Shown piece by piece: positions 42,810 to 51,353 of a DNA stretch of 64,000 nucleotides (positions are counted from its first letter, which is position 1; each line of letters opens with the position of its first letter). Below the pieces are notes generated by a model. The model saw only the letters and a list, made by a program, of their open reading frames with translations, did not search any database and was not told the DNA's origin. Location of the stretch: positions 434,001-498,000 of the forward strand of contig NZ_JALKAO010000001.1 of the NCBI RefSeq assembly GCF_023015985.1, given 5' to 3'. Both the position numbers and the translations under genes were made by a program. This DNA is from Marivita sp. S6314 (GTDB lineage: Bacteria > Pseudomonadota > Alphaproteobacteria > Rhodobacterales > Rhodobacteraceae).

Positions 42810-44108
42810 ATGCCCGACACATTGCTTGGCGGTATTGCGATCAACGAGTTTCTGGTCGACCCCAACAGCGCAACCAACAACTACGACACCGATGGCAACG
42901 GTGTGGCGCGTGGGCGGGACGAGTTTCTGGAACTGGTCAACACGTCGAATGCAGCGATCGACATTTCCGGGTTAGAGCTGTGGGATCAGGGCCGTGACAA
43001 CTGGTTTACCTTCCCACCCGGCACCATCCTGCAGGCTGGCGCTGTTGCTGTTGTGGTCCGCGATGTGCAATCCGGTGGCAGCCTTCCGACAGTGACCGGC
43101 AATAACCTTGCCTTCGACGCCAATTTCGGCAGCAACGTCTTCAACAATGGCGGCGACAATATTGTTGTCTATGACCCGGCCAATGACGAATACATTCAGG
43201 CCACGTATAATGGCGATCCGCAGCTTGATCCGACGACAGCTTCCGGCTTTTCCGGATTTTCAAGCTCCGCAACCCGATCCGGGTCAGGCGAAGATTTCGG
43301 CAATGACATTGATGGCATTTCGCTGCAGCGTCTGGCCACCGGATTTACCAACAGTGACGTCCCGACGCCCGGATCGCTGATTTGTTTCGTAAACGGCACG
43401 TTTATCGAAACGGACGCGGGGTTTCGCCCTGTTGAAACCTTGCGCGCCCGGGATCTGGTGCGGACACTCGACGCCGGGCTGCAACCTGTTGCATGGGTTT
43501 TTGAAACGGTGGTGACACAGGCACAATTGGACAGCGATGACCGTCTGCGGCCGGTAACCCTGCCGGCCCTGCCCGGATTTCCACCGCTTCAGGTGTCCCG
43601 CCAACATCGGCTGATGGTGTCGGGGAAAATCGTGCAGCGCATGTTCGGCACTACGGACGTGCTGATACCAGCCAAGGATATCCTGACAGACGGTCCCGCC
43701 GCGCCCGAAGCTGGCACCGAGCTACGCTACATCCATGTGCTTTTGGACGGACATTACATTCTGAATGCCAATGGCTATGCCGCAGAAAGCCTGTTCCCCG
43801 GATCAGAGGCGCGGACCACCCTGTTCGTCTCTGCGGTGAGCGCCTTGCCGACCCACGCCAAAGCGCGTGTTGCGGGCCTTCTGAATACCTCCGTTCCCCC
43901 CGCCCGTCCGCTGGTGTCCGGGGCCAAGGCGCGACGGTTGAGTCATCGGCATCGGAAAAACGGCAAACCGCTGGTCACCCGGTTTCGCGATGCAATGACG
44001 CCTCAGCGCATAGTGGAGACAAAAACCTCAAACCGGCAGGCATGGGCGTGGTCCAACGCGCAGCAGGCCACCTCCCGGCAGATGCTTTTGGGATGCACCA
44101 GCACCTGA
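42810..44108 (+). CDS. Lamin-tail domain and Hint domain protein
   Basis: A 432-residue protein. Residues about 8-175 form a lamin-tail (LTD) type beta sandwich ('IAINEFLVDPN', 'DEFLELVNTSNAAIDISGLE', 'VVYDPANDEYIQATY'). Residues about 190-345 form a Hint_2 self-processing domain: nucleophile Cys192 in 'GSLICFVNGTFIE', 'PVETLRARDLVRTLD', the block with Ser263/His266 in 'VSRQHRLMV', and 'LLDGHYILNANGYAAESLFPG'. The roughly 85 C-terminal residues are basic and less characteristic. No N-terminal signal is seen; type I secretion is a common route for this group. The target of processing is unknown. Its 3' end overlaps convergent bchJ by 106 bases. Confidence 0.82.
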   Translation: MPDTLLGGIAINEFLVDPNSATNNYDTDGNGVARGRDEFLELVNTSNAAIDISGLELWDQGRDNWFTFPPGTILQAGAVAVVVRDVQSGGSLPTVTGNNLAFDANFGSNVFNNGGDNIVVYDPANDEYIQATYNGDPQLDPTTASGFSGFSSSATRSGSGEDFGNDIDGISLQRLATGFTNSDVPTPGSLICFVNGTFIETDAGFRPVETLRARDLVRTLDAGLQPVAWVFETVVTQAQLDSDDRLRPVTLPALPGFPPLQVSRQHRLMVSGKIVQRMFGTTDVLIPAKDILTDGPAAPEAGTELRYIHVLLDGHYILNANGYAAESLFPGSEARTTLFVSAVSALPTHAKARVAGLLNTSVPPARPLVSGAKARRLSHRHRKNGKPLVTRFRDAMTPQRIVETKTSNRQAWAWSNAQQATSRQMLLGCTST

Positions 44109-44590
44109 TAAAGCCGCGCAAAGACGGCGGCATGCCAATGACAAAGCGGCGTATCGCTGTGTTCGCCCCGCACGATCGGGTTCTGCGCAATTTCAAAACA
44201 CCATGGCGTCACAACGCGAAACGCGCCTGAGCCCGCAAAGGTCCAGGCATGTTTTTCGATGGCTTTCGACAAGGCACGCGCCGCCAGGGGCGCGGGCAAC
44301 ATCCTGAGCAGCAACTGCGCAATTTCGGGAATGCGATGCGCCAGAATGTAATCGGCGGTCGCGCGTCCTGCCTGCGTGGCCAATTGCGGAGCCATGTCGG
44401 GTTCGTCCCGGCGCAAGACCTGATGCAACCGTGCCGCGTCGCGTTCGGGGATCATCTGGGATCCGTCCGGGACATGGAAAATCCCCGCTTCGGCCAGCAT
44501 CTGAACCACGCGCGCCTCTCCGCCGATCCGCTCGATCTGCGGCAGAAGCTGCAGAACCGCGTTCGGTCCGATCAGGGCACCGGAGGGCAT
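44003..44590 (-). CDS. bchJ: BchJ: V4R-domain protein of bacteriochlorophyll synthesis
   Basis: A 195-residue protein with the 4-vinyl-reductase (V4R) fold: N-terminal 'GPNAVLQLLPQIERIGG', a helical middle, and the V4R tail with 'GSGAFRVVTPWCFEIAQNP' and a late Cys ('CRFEVFVSTMR'). BchJ was named as divinyl chlorophyllide 4-vinyl reductase and is thought to help deliver pigment intermediates. It follows bchE immediately, as in Rhodobacter. I start it at MPSGALIG (ATG 44588-44590), five bases after the bchE stop; an ATG at 44600-44602 overlapping bchE is possible. Confidence 0.87.
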   Translation of the reverse strand: MPSGALIGPNAVLQLLPQIERIGGEARVVQMLAEAGIFHVPDGSQMIPERDAARLHQVLRRDEPDMAPQLATQAGRATADYILAHRIPEIAQLLLRMLPAPLAARALSKAIEKHAWTFAGSGAFRVVTPWCFEIAQNPIVRGEHSDTPLCHWHAAVFARLYQVLVHPKSICREVACCALDHAHACRFEVFVSTMR

Positions 44591-44594
44591 GTCC

Positions 44595-46259
44595 CTAGAC
44601 ATCCTCCATTTGCTGCGTGCCACCACCACAGGCGCGCACTTCGGCCCCGTTGGGCATCTTGAAGTCCTGCGTCCGGCTTGCGGAGCGTTCCTTCATCTGC
44701 GCTTTCACGGCCTCCCGGCGTTCTGCCGCCTTGGCAGCCTTGTCAGCCGAGGCTTCCCAGTCTTCCATCTGCGCTTCGGCGATGGTGCGGGTTTCGTCAA
44801 AGTGGAAATCCAGCTTGTTCTTGGATTGCGGCCCGGTGTAGCCGACCTTGCCCAGATCATAAAACGTGCGTCCGACCCCGGCTTTCAGGAAGGCATACAG
44901 GCATCCCAGCAAGTACCGACGCCGGAACCCCGTGCCGCGCCATGGGTAATGGAAGAGCGCCTTTTTCATGTAAAAGCGCCGGTAGTTGTTCATCACCCCG
45001 TCAAGCAGTTCCCCCCGCTCCATCGCGGCGGGCTTCATGATGGGCGTCACAAAGTTATAGCGACTGAAATCAAAGACTTCGACCTGATCCTTCATCTCCT
45101 GAAACAAGGGCGTAAACGGCCACGGCGTGTACATCGACCAGTTCGCCAGATCAGGCTGCCAGTCCCACGCCATCTTGTAGGTCTCTTCCAGAGTCTCCGG
45201 CGTTTCGTTGTCGAGACCGACGATAAACTGCGCCTCCACCAGAATGTCGGCTTCGCGCAGCAGACGGATTGCTTCCTTGTTTTCCTCGACCTTGGTTTCC
45301 TTATTGAAGATGTCGAGTTTCATCTGCGCGGCGGCTTCGGTGCCCAAGGACACATGCACCAGCCCGGCCTTGCGGTAAAACTTGAGCAAATCGCGGTCGC
45401 GGTAGATGTCGGTGACGCGGGTGTTGATGCCCCATTTCACCCGGTCCGGCAGACCGCGGTCGATCAGTTCCTGACAGAAGGCGACGAATTTCTTCTTGTT
45501 GATCGACGGTTCTTCGTCCGCCAGAATAAAGAACCCGACCCCGTGATTGTCGACCAGATCCTCGATCTCATCGACAACGTCCTTGGGATCGCGCACGCGG
45601 TAGTCGCGCCAGAATTTCCACTGCGAACAGAACGAACAGGTGAACGGACAGCCGCGCGCAAGGTTCGGGATCGCAACGCGGGTGCCCAGCGGGATGTAGA
45701 TATACTTGTCCCATTCCAGAACCGTCCAGTCCGGCTTGATCTTGGACAGGTCCTTGACCGTGCTTGCCGCTTGCGTCGCAACGATCTTGTCCCCGTCAAA
45801 AAAGGCCAATCCCTTGATCTTGTGCTTGTCCGCAGGCCAGCGTCCGTCTTCGATGGCCAGCATCAATTCGGTGCAGATCTCTTCGCCTTCGCCGCGCACG
45901 ATCACGTCGATCCAGGGGGCTTCGGACAGAACCTGCTTGTACATGAAGGTGGCATGCACCCCGCCCATCACCCGCACCGCATCCGGAACCACGTCGCGCG
46001 CGATCTTGAGAACATCTTCGGCGCGGTAAATTGACGGTGTAATCGCGGTCACGCCGACCACGTCGGGTTTGACCTCTTCGATCCGCTGCGCCAACGTCGC
46101 GTCGTCGATATTGTCGGTCATCGCGTCGATGAAATGGATGTCGTCAAACCCGGCTTGGCCAAGATGACCGGACAGATACGCAACCCAGGCCGGGGGCCAT
46201 GTCCCGGCAATCTCTGCCCCGCCCGAGCGGTAATTTGGGTGGACAAACAGAATACGCAT
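44595..46259 (-). CDS. bchE: Mg-protoporphyrin IX monomethyl ester anaerobic cyclase
   Basis: Radical SAM/B12 enzyme that builds the fifth ring of bacteriochlorophyll without O2. The 554-residue protein opens with the cobalamin-type N-terminal domain ('[20 protein letters not shown]'), and has the radical SAM cluster motif Cys204-x3-Cys208-x2-Cys211 in '[15 protein letters not shown]' and the closing long helical tail. The first half of the protein closely matches BchE as I know it from R. capsulatus. It needs AdoMet and cobalamin. A PpsR/CrtJ palindrome and an FnrL box lie just upstream. No other bch genes are in the window. Confidence 0.95.
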   Translation of the reverse strand: MRILFVHPNYRSGGAEIAGTWPPAWVAYLSGHLGQAGFDDIHFIDAMTDNIDDATLAQRIEEVKPDVVGVTAITPSIYRAEDVLKIARDVVPDAVRVMGGVHATFMYKQVLSEAPWIDVIVRGEGEEICTELMLAIEDGRWPADKHKIKGLAFFDGDKIVATQAASTVKDLSKIKPDWTVLEWDKYIYIPLGTRVAIPNLARGCPFTCSFCSQWKFWRDYRVRDPKDVVDEIEDLVDNHGVGFFILADEEPSINKKKFVAFCQELIDRGLPDRVKWGINTRVTDIYRDRDLLKFYRKAGLVHVSLGTEAAAQMKLDIFNKETKVEENKEAIRLLREADILVEAQFIVGLDNETPETLEETYKMAWDWQPDLANWSMYTPWPFTPLFQEMKDQVEVFDFSRYNFVTPIMKPAAMERGELLDGVMNNYRRFYMKKALFHYPWRGTGFRRRYLLGCLYAFLKAGVGRTFYDLGKVGYTGPQSKNKLDFHFDETRTIAEAQMEDWEASADKAAKAAERREAVKAQMKERSASRTQDFKMPNGAEVRACGGGTQQMEDV

Positions 46260-46276
46260 CGGACGACTCCCCTATT

Positions 46277-46296
46277 GTGTCAACTTAATCTGACAC
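46277..46296. promoter_or_regulatory. PpsR/CrtJ-type binding site upstream of bchE
   Basis: TGT-N12-ACA at 46278-46295, extended by perfect arms GTGTCA (46277-46282) and TGACAC (46291-46296). This is the known PpsR/CrtJ consensus for aerobic repression of photosynthesis genes. It is 18 bases upstream of the bchE start, close enough to block transcription or initiation. Confidence 0.85.
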
Positions 46297-46314
46297 TATA
46301 GCCGTCAACAAAAC

Positions 46315-46328
46315 TTGACATGGATCAA
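46315..46328. promoter_or_regulatory. FnrL-type box upstream of bchE
   Basis: TTGAC-ATGG-ATCAA at 46315-46328 fits the FNR-family consensus TTGAY-N4-RTCAA. It is centred 62 bases upstream of the bchE ATG and 82 bases upstream of the divergent metal-dependent hydrolase gene. In Rhodobacter sphaeroides FnrL activates bchE under low oxygen, so the site is expected there. Confidence 0.82.
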
Positions 46329-46403
46329 ATTCGGCCTGCGCTCTTCCAGAATTTGCGGTGCATGTTACGCTGACAGCAGATTTGACGCAGGGGAGATACG
46401 CGG

Positions 46404-47096
46404 ATGAATATCATTTGGCTGGGACACGGATCGTTTCGTATCGAGATCGAGGATCAGGTTCTGCTCATTGACCCGTGGCTGAACGGAAACCCGATGCTGG
46501 AGGGCCATGATCCCGATGCCGCAATCGCGGGGGCGACGCATATCCTGGTGACCCACGGGCATTTCGACCACACCACCGATATCGTGGAGGTGTCGCAGAA
46601 AACCAAGGCGCCGGTCTCTGCGATGTACGAGCTTGGCCAGCATCTTGTCAGCCTGGGGGCGGTGGAAGGCAACGCCTTTAACAAGGGCGGCACGATCACC
46701 CTTGGGGCGGTCAGCGTCTCGATGGTGCCGGCCTCCCATTCGTCGTCCACCGGCACCGATGCGGGCACCGCCTATATGGGGACCGAGATCGGCTACATCA
46801 TCAAAGGCGACGGCCACACGATCTATCTGTCCGGGGACACCGCGATCATGGCCGACATGGATTGGATCGGCGACTACTACAAACCCGATATCGGCATCCT
46901 GAGCGCGGGTGGTCACTTTACCATGGATATGGCCGGGGCAGCTTATGCGGCGAAACGGTATTTCAGCTTTAGGACCGTGATCCCATGCCATTACCGTACG
47001 TTCCCGCTGCTGGAACAAAACGCGGATGTGTTGAAGGACGGCCTGCGCGGCGTGGATGTGATCGAACCAGAGGTAATGGCACCCATCCGGTTCTAG
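46404..47096 (+). CDS. UPF0173 metal-dependent hydrolase (metallo-beta-lactamase fold)
   Basis: A 230-residue cytoplasmic hydrolase with the MBL motif 'THILVTHGHFDHTTD' (His-x-His-x-Asp-His) and metal-binding 'PASHSSSTG', 'LSGDTAIMADMDW' and 'VIPCHYRTFPLL'. Family members cleave phosphodiesters or lactone bonds; no pathway is evident. Divergent from bchE, it may see the same FnrL site. Confidence 0.85.
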   Translation: MNIIWLGHGSFRIEIEDQVLLIDPWLNGNPMLEGHDPDAAIAGATHILVTHGHFDHTTDIVEVSQKTKAPVSAMYELGQHLVSLGAVEGNAFNKGGTITLGAVSVSMVPASHSSSTGTDAGTAYMGTEIGYIIKGDGHTIYLSGDTAIMADMDWIGDYYKPDIGILSAGGHFTMDMAGAAYAAKRYFSFRTVIPCHYRTFPLLEQNADVLKDGLRGVDVIEPEVMAPIRF

Positions 47097-47105
47097 GCAC
47101 GCGCC

Positions 47106-47146
47106 AAGCCCGTTCGAACGGGCTTGCCGCATTTTCGAAAATGCGG
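47106..47146. repeat. Two adjacent 20-bp perfect palindromes
   Basis: AAGCCCGTTCGAACGGGCTT (47106-47125) is followed after one base by CCGCATTTTCGAAAATGCGG (47127-47146); both are self-complementary with a central TTCGAA. They lie just after the hydrolase stop. A third palindrome of the same class is at 49740-49759. They look like a dispersed repeat rather than protein-binding sites of a single regulator, since the arms differ. Confidence 0.7.
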
Positions 47147-47154
47147 ACCGCACC

Positions 47155-47195
47155 CGAAAAAGGCCCGGCAGAAAAGCTCTGCCGGGCCTTTTTCG
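47155..47195. terminator. Bidirectional Rho-independent terminator
   Basis: CGAAAAAGGCCCGGCAGA (47155-47172) pairs perfectly with TCTGCCGGGCCTTTTTCG (47178-47195) around a 5-base loop (AAAGC). The 18-bp stem has a run of five A on one side and five T on the other, so it can end transcription of both the hydrolase gene on the plus strand and metY on the minus strand. Confidence 0.92.
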
Positions 47196-47218
47196 AGTAT
47201 TTTGGTACCGGCGTCGGA

Positions 47219-48505
47219 TCAGACCGCGTTCAACGCCTTGTTCAGATCTGCCTTCAGATCGGCGGGATCTTCGGTGCCAATCGAAATCCGCACCACGTTC
47301 GGCGCAGCCCCCGCCGCGACCTGCTGTTCCAGGGTCAGTTGGCGGTGGGTGGTCGAGGCCGAATGGATCACAAGACTGCGGGTATCCCCAAGGTTGGCGA
47401 CATGGCTGAAGATTTCCAGCGAATCGACAAATTTGGTGCAGGCATCGTAGCCGCCCTTCAACGCAACGGTGAACAACGCGCCAGCGCCCTTCGGGCAGAT
47501 CTTTTCAACCCGGTGGTTATAGGGCGACGACGGCAACCCGGCATAGGTGACCGCTTCGACCGCGTCATGGGTTTCCAGCCAGGCGGCAATCTCCATCGCG
47601 TTTTCAACGTGCTTCTGCATCCGCAGCGACAGCGTCTCGATCCCCATCAGCGTGTAGTGCGCCGCCTGCGGGTTGAGCGTCATGCCCAGATCGCGCAGAC
47701 CAATCGCGATGCCGTGGAAGGTGAAGGCGAGCGGACCAAAGGTCTCTGCAAATTTCAGCCCATGATAGGCGGGTTCGGGTTCGCTCAGCGATGGGAACTT
47801 GTCGTTCGCAGTCCAGTCAAACTTGCCGCTGTCCACCACGCAGCCGCCCATGACGGTGCCATTGCCGGTCAGGTATTTGGTCAGGGAATGCACCACCAAA
47901 GTGGCGCCATGCTCGATCGGGCGGCACAGGTATGGCGTGGCGGATGTGTTGTCCACGATCAGTGGAATGCCCGCAGCGTCCGAGATCGCCGAAATCGCAT
48001 CCAGATCAGTGATATAGCCACCGGGGTTGGCGATGGATTCGCAGAACACCGCACGCGTGTCGTCGTCAATCGCCGCCTTGACCGCATCCAGATCATCGAA
48101 ATCGACAAAGGTCGCCGACCAGCCGAAGCGTTTGATCGTCTGGCTGAACTGGGTGACCGTGCCACCGTAAAGGCGCGTCGAAACAACGATGTTCTTGCCC
48201 GGTCCCATCAGCGGGAACAGTGCCATGATCTGCGCCGCGTGCCCCGAGGAACAGCACACCGCCCCCACACCGCCTTCCATGGTCGCAACGCGTTCCTGAA
48301 GCGCAGCGACGGTCGGGTTGGTCAGGCGGGAATAGATGTAGCCCACTTCCTGCAAGTTGAACAAAGCCGCCGCGTGGTCCGCATCGCGGAACACATAGGC
48401 CGTGGTCTGGTAGATCGGCACCTGCCGCGCCCCCGTTGCCGGGTCGGGCCGCGCGCCTGCGTGGATTTGAAGAGTGTCGAAGCCGTATTCGGGTCCGTCG
48501 GTCAT
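47219..48505 (-). CDS. metY: O-acetylhomoserine sulfhydrylase (MetY)
   Basis: PLP enzyme making homocysteine from O-acetylhomoserine and sulfide. The 428-residue protein from MTDGPEYG (ATG 48503-48505, GGGGGAC upstream) has the cystathionine-gamma-lyase family signature '[18 protein letters not shown]' with the PLP Lys. The start '[20 protein letters not shown]' (shown in part) and length over 420 fit MetY instead of MetZ. No SAM-II riboswitch sequence was recognised upstream. Confidence 0.93.
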   Translation of the reverse strand: MTDGPEYGFDTLQIHAGARPDPATGARQVPIYQTTAYVFRDADHAAALFNLQEVGYIYSRLTNPTVAALQERVATMEGGVGAVCCSSGHAAQIMALFPLMGPGKNIVVSTRLYGGTVTQFSQTIKRFGWSATFVDFDDLDAVKAAIDDDTRAVFCESIANPGGYITDLDAISAISDAAGIPLIVDNTSATPYLCRPIEHGATLVVHSLTKYLTGNGTVMGGCVVDSGKFDWTANDKFPSLSEPEPAYHGLKFAETFGPLAFTFHGIAIGLRDLGMTLNPQAAHYTLMGIETLSLRMQKHVENAMEIAAWLETHDAVEAVTYAGLPSSPYNHRVEKICPKGAGALFTVALKGGYDACTKFVDSLEIFSHVANLGDTRSLVIHSASTTHRQLTLEQQVAAGAAPNVVRISIGTEDPADLKADLNKALNAV

Positions 48506-48735
48506 AGTGCTGTCCCCCATTGGGTCGGTGTCAGTTGCGCCTAGGATTAGGGCATCACCGGAACGGTCACAACTGTTGCCAGAGCTGAAAGATCATCCAT
48601 TCGCGGCCACCGCTCCGGACCGGAACGCGCGTTCGGCAAAAATGCGACGGCGCGAAACGCTGTTCCCGGCCCTTGCGATCCGGTGGCAATCTGCGAAACA
48701 TGCAGGTCTCCGACAGCAGATGTGAAAGACCCGCC

Positions 48736-49728
48736 ATGACCCTGCCCTCCACGATGACTGCCATTGAAATCTCGGACCCCGGCGGGCCGGAGGTGCTTAA
48801 ACCCGTAACTGTGGATTTACCCACTCCGGGGCCGGACCAGATCCTGATCAAAGTGGCCTATTCCGGCGTGAACCGCCCGGACGCGCTGCAGCGCGCGGGC
48901 AGCTATGCGCCACCTCCCGATGCCTCCCCCCTGCCGGGGCTGGAGGCGTCGGGCCATGTGGCGGCCGTTGGCGCGGGTGTTTCGCGCTGGTCGGTGGGCG
49001 ACACGGTGACAGCGCTGCTGCCGGGTGGCGGCTATGCGGAATACGCGGTGACCTTTGCCGATCTCGCCCTGCCGGTGCCGGAGGGGATGCCCATGGATCA
49101 GGCGGCCGCCCTGTGCGAGACATTTTTTACCGTTTGGTCAAATGTGTTCGAACGCGGTGGTTTGCAGGCGGGGGAACGCTTTCTGGTGCATGGGGGATCG
49201 TCGGGTATTGGCACGACCGCCATCCAACTGGCCGCGCTGCGCGGTGCGCGGGTGTTCACGACCGCCGGGTCGGACGACAAGTGTTCGGCCTGTCTGACGC
49301 TGGGCGCAGAGCAGGCGTGGAATTACCGCGACGTGGATTTTGTTGAAAAGATGCGGACCGAAGGTGGCGCGGACCTGATCCTGGACATGGTGGGCGGCAG
49401 CTACATCCCGCGCAACATCAAGACCTTGGCGGATGATGGCCGCCTTGTTCAGATCGCCTTTCTGCAAGGCCCCAAGGTCGAGATGAACTTCGTTCAGATG
49501 ATGACCCGGCGGTTGACCCTGACCGGCTCAACCCTGCGCCCGCAATCCGTGGCGGCCAAGGCCCGCTATGCCCGCGCGCTGGAGGCCGAGGTCTGGCCGC
49601 ATCTGGCCAGTGGTCGGATCGCGCCGGTGATGGACAGCGAATTCGCGTTGAGTGATGCCGCGTCCGCCCATGCGCGGATGGAAAGTTCGGCCCATATCGG
49701 AAAGATCGTTTTGAAGGTCGCAGCCTGA
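48736..49728 (+). CDS. NAD(P)H quinone oxidoreductase (zinc-free MDR, PIG3-like)
   Basis: A 330-residue medium-chain dehydrogenase/reductase. The N-terminal 'MTAIEISDPGGPEVLKP' and 'VAYSGVNRPDALQRAGSY' are typical of quinone oxidoreductase/PIG3, and the NADPH fold motif is 'VHGGSSGIGTTAIQLAALRG'. No zinc-binding Cys/His pattern is present. ATG 48736 (MTLPSTMTAI) is chosen; an ATG at 48754 is possible. It is divergent from metY. Likely role: reduction of quinones or enone electrophiles. Confidence 0.85.
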   Translation: MTLPSTMTAIEISDPGGPEVLKPVTVDLPTPGPDQILIKVAYSGVNRPDALQRAGSYAPPPDASPLPGLEASGHVAAVGAGVSRWSVGDTVTALLPGGGYAEYAVTFADLALPVPEGMPMDQAAALCETFFTVWSNVFERGGLQAGERFLVHGGSSGIGTTAIQLAALRGARVFTTAGSDDKCSACLTLGAEQAWNYRDVDFVEKMRTEGGADLILDMVGGSYIPRNIKTLADDGRLVQIAFLQGPKVEMNFVQMMTRRLTLTGSTLRPQSVAAKARYARALEAEVWPHLASGRIAPVMDSEFALSDAASAHARMESSAHIGKIVLKVAA

Positions 49729-49739
49729 TCACGGGTGCT

Positions 49740-49759
49740 ATGGGCTTTCGAAAGCCCAT
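49740..49759. repeat. 20-bp perfect palindrome, TTCGAA centre
   Basis: ATGGGCTTTCGAAAGCCCAT is self-complementary. It lies 11 bases after the quinone oxidoreductase stop and 41 bases before the convergent cobQ stop. It shares the central TTCGAA and 20-bp size with the pair at 47106-47146. Confidence 0.7.
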
Positions 49760-49800
49760 GCACGCGGGTTGGAAACACTGAGTAGAAGGATATCCGCCCC

Positions 49801-51282
49801 TTACCGCGCGGCAATGGGCCGGGCCGCGTTCAGCAGACCGTCGATATCCAGATGCGCCTCCATATGCTCTGCCAAATCGTCCAGCGTGGATTCAACAGTC
49901 CGCGTGTAATCGGCGGCTCCGGAGGCCTGTCCGGCGGCCTGTAGAAAGGCCTGTCGGAACCCGCCGGACATGAACAGCCCGTGCAGGTAGGTTCCCATCA
50001 CTTGCCCGGTCGGTGATATCGCCCCATCCGGCATGTCCTGGATGCGCGCGAAGGGGCGCGTGGTGTCCGGGCCATCGGTTGTCCCGATATGTATTTCGTA
50101 GCCCTCAAACGGCTGACCCGTTGGCACATGTGTCGCGGTCACGCGGGTCAGGGTTTTGGCCGGTTGCATGCGGGTGGTGACGTTCAGCAACCCCAACCCC
50201 GGCGTGACTCCGGCTGGTCCTTCCAACCCCTCGGGATCTTCTATGCAGGTCCCGAGCATCTGATACCCGCCGCAAATCCCCAGCACATGCCCCCCACGCC
50301 GGAGATGCGCCTGGATATCCACGTCCCAGCCCTGCGCGCGCAGAAACGCAAGGTCGGCCCGGGTCGACTTGGTTCCGGGCAGGACCACCAGATCAGCATC
50401 GCCGGGCAACGGTTTGCCAGGGGGAACCATGGTCACGCGCACCGATGGTTCGGCCTTGAGCGGATCAAGATCGTCGAAATTGGCAATCCGCGACAGCATC
50501 GGGCACACCACATGGTAGCCCTCACCGGTACTGACGTCCGACAGGTCAACCGCGTCTTCAGCTGGCAATAGATGCGCGGCGTCAAACCATGGCAGGACAC
50601 CGAACCCCGGCCAGCCGGTATGCGCCTCGATCGCGGTGTAGCCATCTTCGAACAGGGACACATCGCCCCGGAACTTGTTGATCAGGAACCCCGCAATCCG
50701 GTCGTTGTCCTGCGCCGTCATCACCGCCTGTGTGCCCACGATCTGCGCGATAACACCGCCACGGTCGATATCCCCGGCCAGGATCACCGGGACGTTTGCG
50801 GCACAGGCGAAGCCCATATTCGCAATGTCGCCGCGCCGCAGGTTCACTTCGGCGGGGCTTCCCGCACCTTCGATCAGGATCAGGTCGGCCGTCCTGGCAA
50901 GCGTATGATAGCTGTCCAGAACCACATCCATCAACGCGCCCCGATCTTCGCGAAAGTTGCGCGCTTCCAGCCAGCCTTTGACCTTGCCCTGCACCACGAC
51001 CTGCGATCCCCGGTCGCTTTCGGGCTTGAGCAGAACCGGGTTCATGTGCACCGACGGCGCGCGTCCGCAGGCCAGCGCCTGCAGCGCCTGCGCGCGGCCG
51101 ATTTCGCCGCCATCGTCTGTGACGGCCGCATTGTTTGACATGTTCTGGGGCTTGAACGGGGCCACCGACAGCCCTCGGCGCAAGGCGGCGCGGCACAGTC
51201 CGGCCACGAGCATGGACTTGCCCACATTCGACCCTGTGCCCTGGATCATCAATGCGCGCGATTGATCAGAGATGTGTGCCAC
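49801..51282 (-). CDS. cobQ: Cobyric acid synthase
   Basis: Adds amide groups to adenosylcobyrinic acid a,c-diamide in B12 synthesis. The 493-residue protein has an N-terminal ATPase domain with P-loop '[19 protein letters not shown]', the '[14 protein letters not shown]' motif, and the C-terminal glutaminase-like domain with Cys in '[13 protein letters not shown]' and His in '[14 protein letters not shown]'. Cobalamin is needed by two other enzymes in this window. No cobalamin riboswitch was found upstream. Confidence 0.95.
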   Translation of the reverse strand: MAHISDQSRALMIQGTGSNVGKSMLVAGLCRAALRRGLSVAPFKPQNMSNNAAVTDDGGEIGRAQALQALACGRAPSVHMNPVLLKPESDRGSQVVVQGKVKGWLEARNFREDRGALMDVVLDSYHTLARTADLILIEGAGSPAEVNLRRGDIANMGFACAANVPVILAGDIDRGGVIAQIVGTQAVMTAQDNDRIAGFLINKFRGDVSLFEDGYTAIEAHTGWPGFGVLPWFDAAHLLPAEDAVDLSDVSTGEGYHVVCPMLSRIANFDDLDPLKAEPSVRVTMVPPGKPLPGDADLVVLPGTKSTRADLAFLRAQGWDVDIQAHLRRGGHVLGICGGYQMLGTCIEDPEGLEGPAGVTPGLGLLNVTTRMQPAKTLTRVTATHVPTGQPFEGYEIHIGTTDGPDTTRPFARIQDMPDGAISPTGQVMGTYLHGLFMSGGFRQAFLQAAGQASGAADYTRTVESTLDDLAEHMEAHLDIDGLLNAARPIAAR

Positions 51283-51353
51283 GGGTGGTGTCTTTCAAAT
51301 CACGGAATGATCGCGGTGGTAACGCGAGATGGTCGACGTGTCGACGGCGGCCG

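Noticed and set aside
51283-51353. Cobalamin riboswitch upstream of cobQ, and a SAM-II riboswitch upstream of metY (48506-48735)
   Set aside because: I looked for the conserved core sequences and did not find them; the gap before cobQ is only 71 bases.
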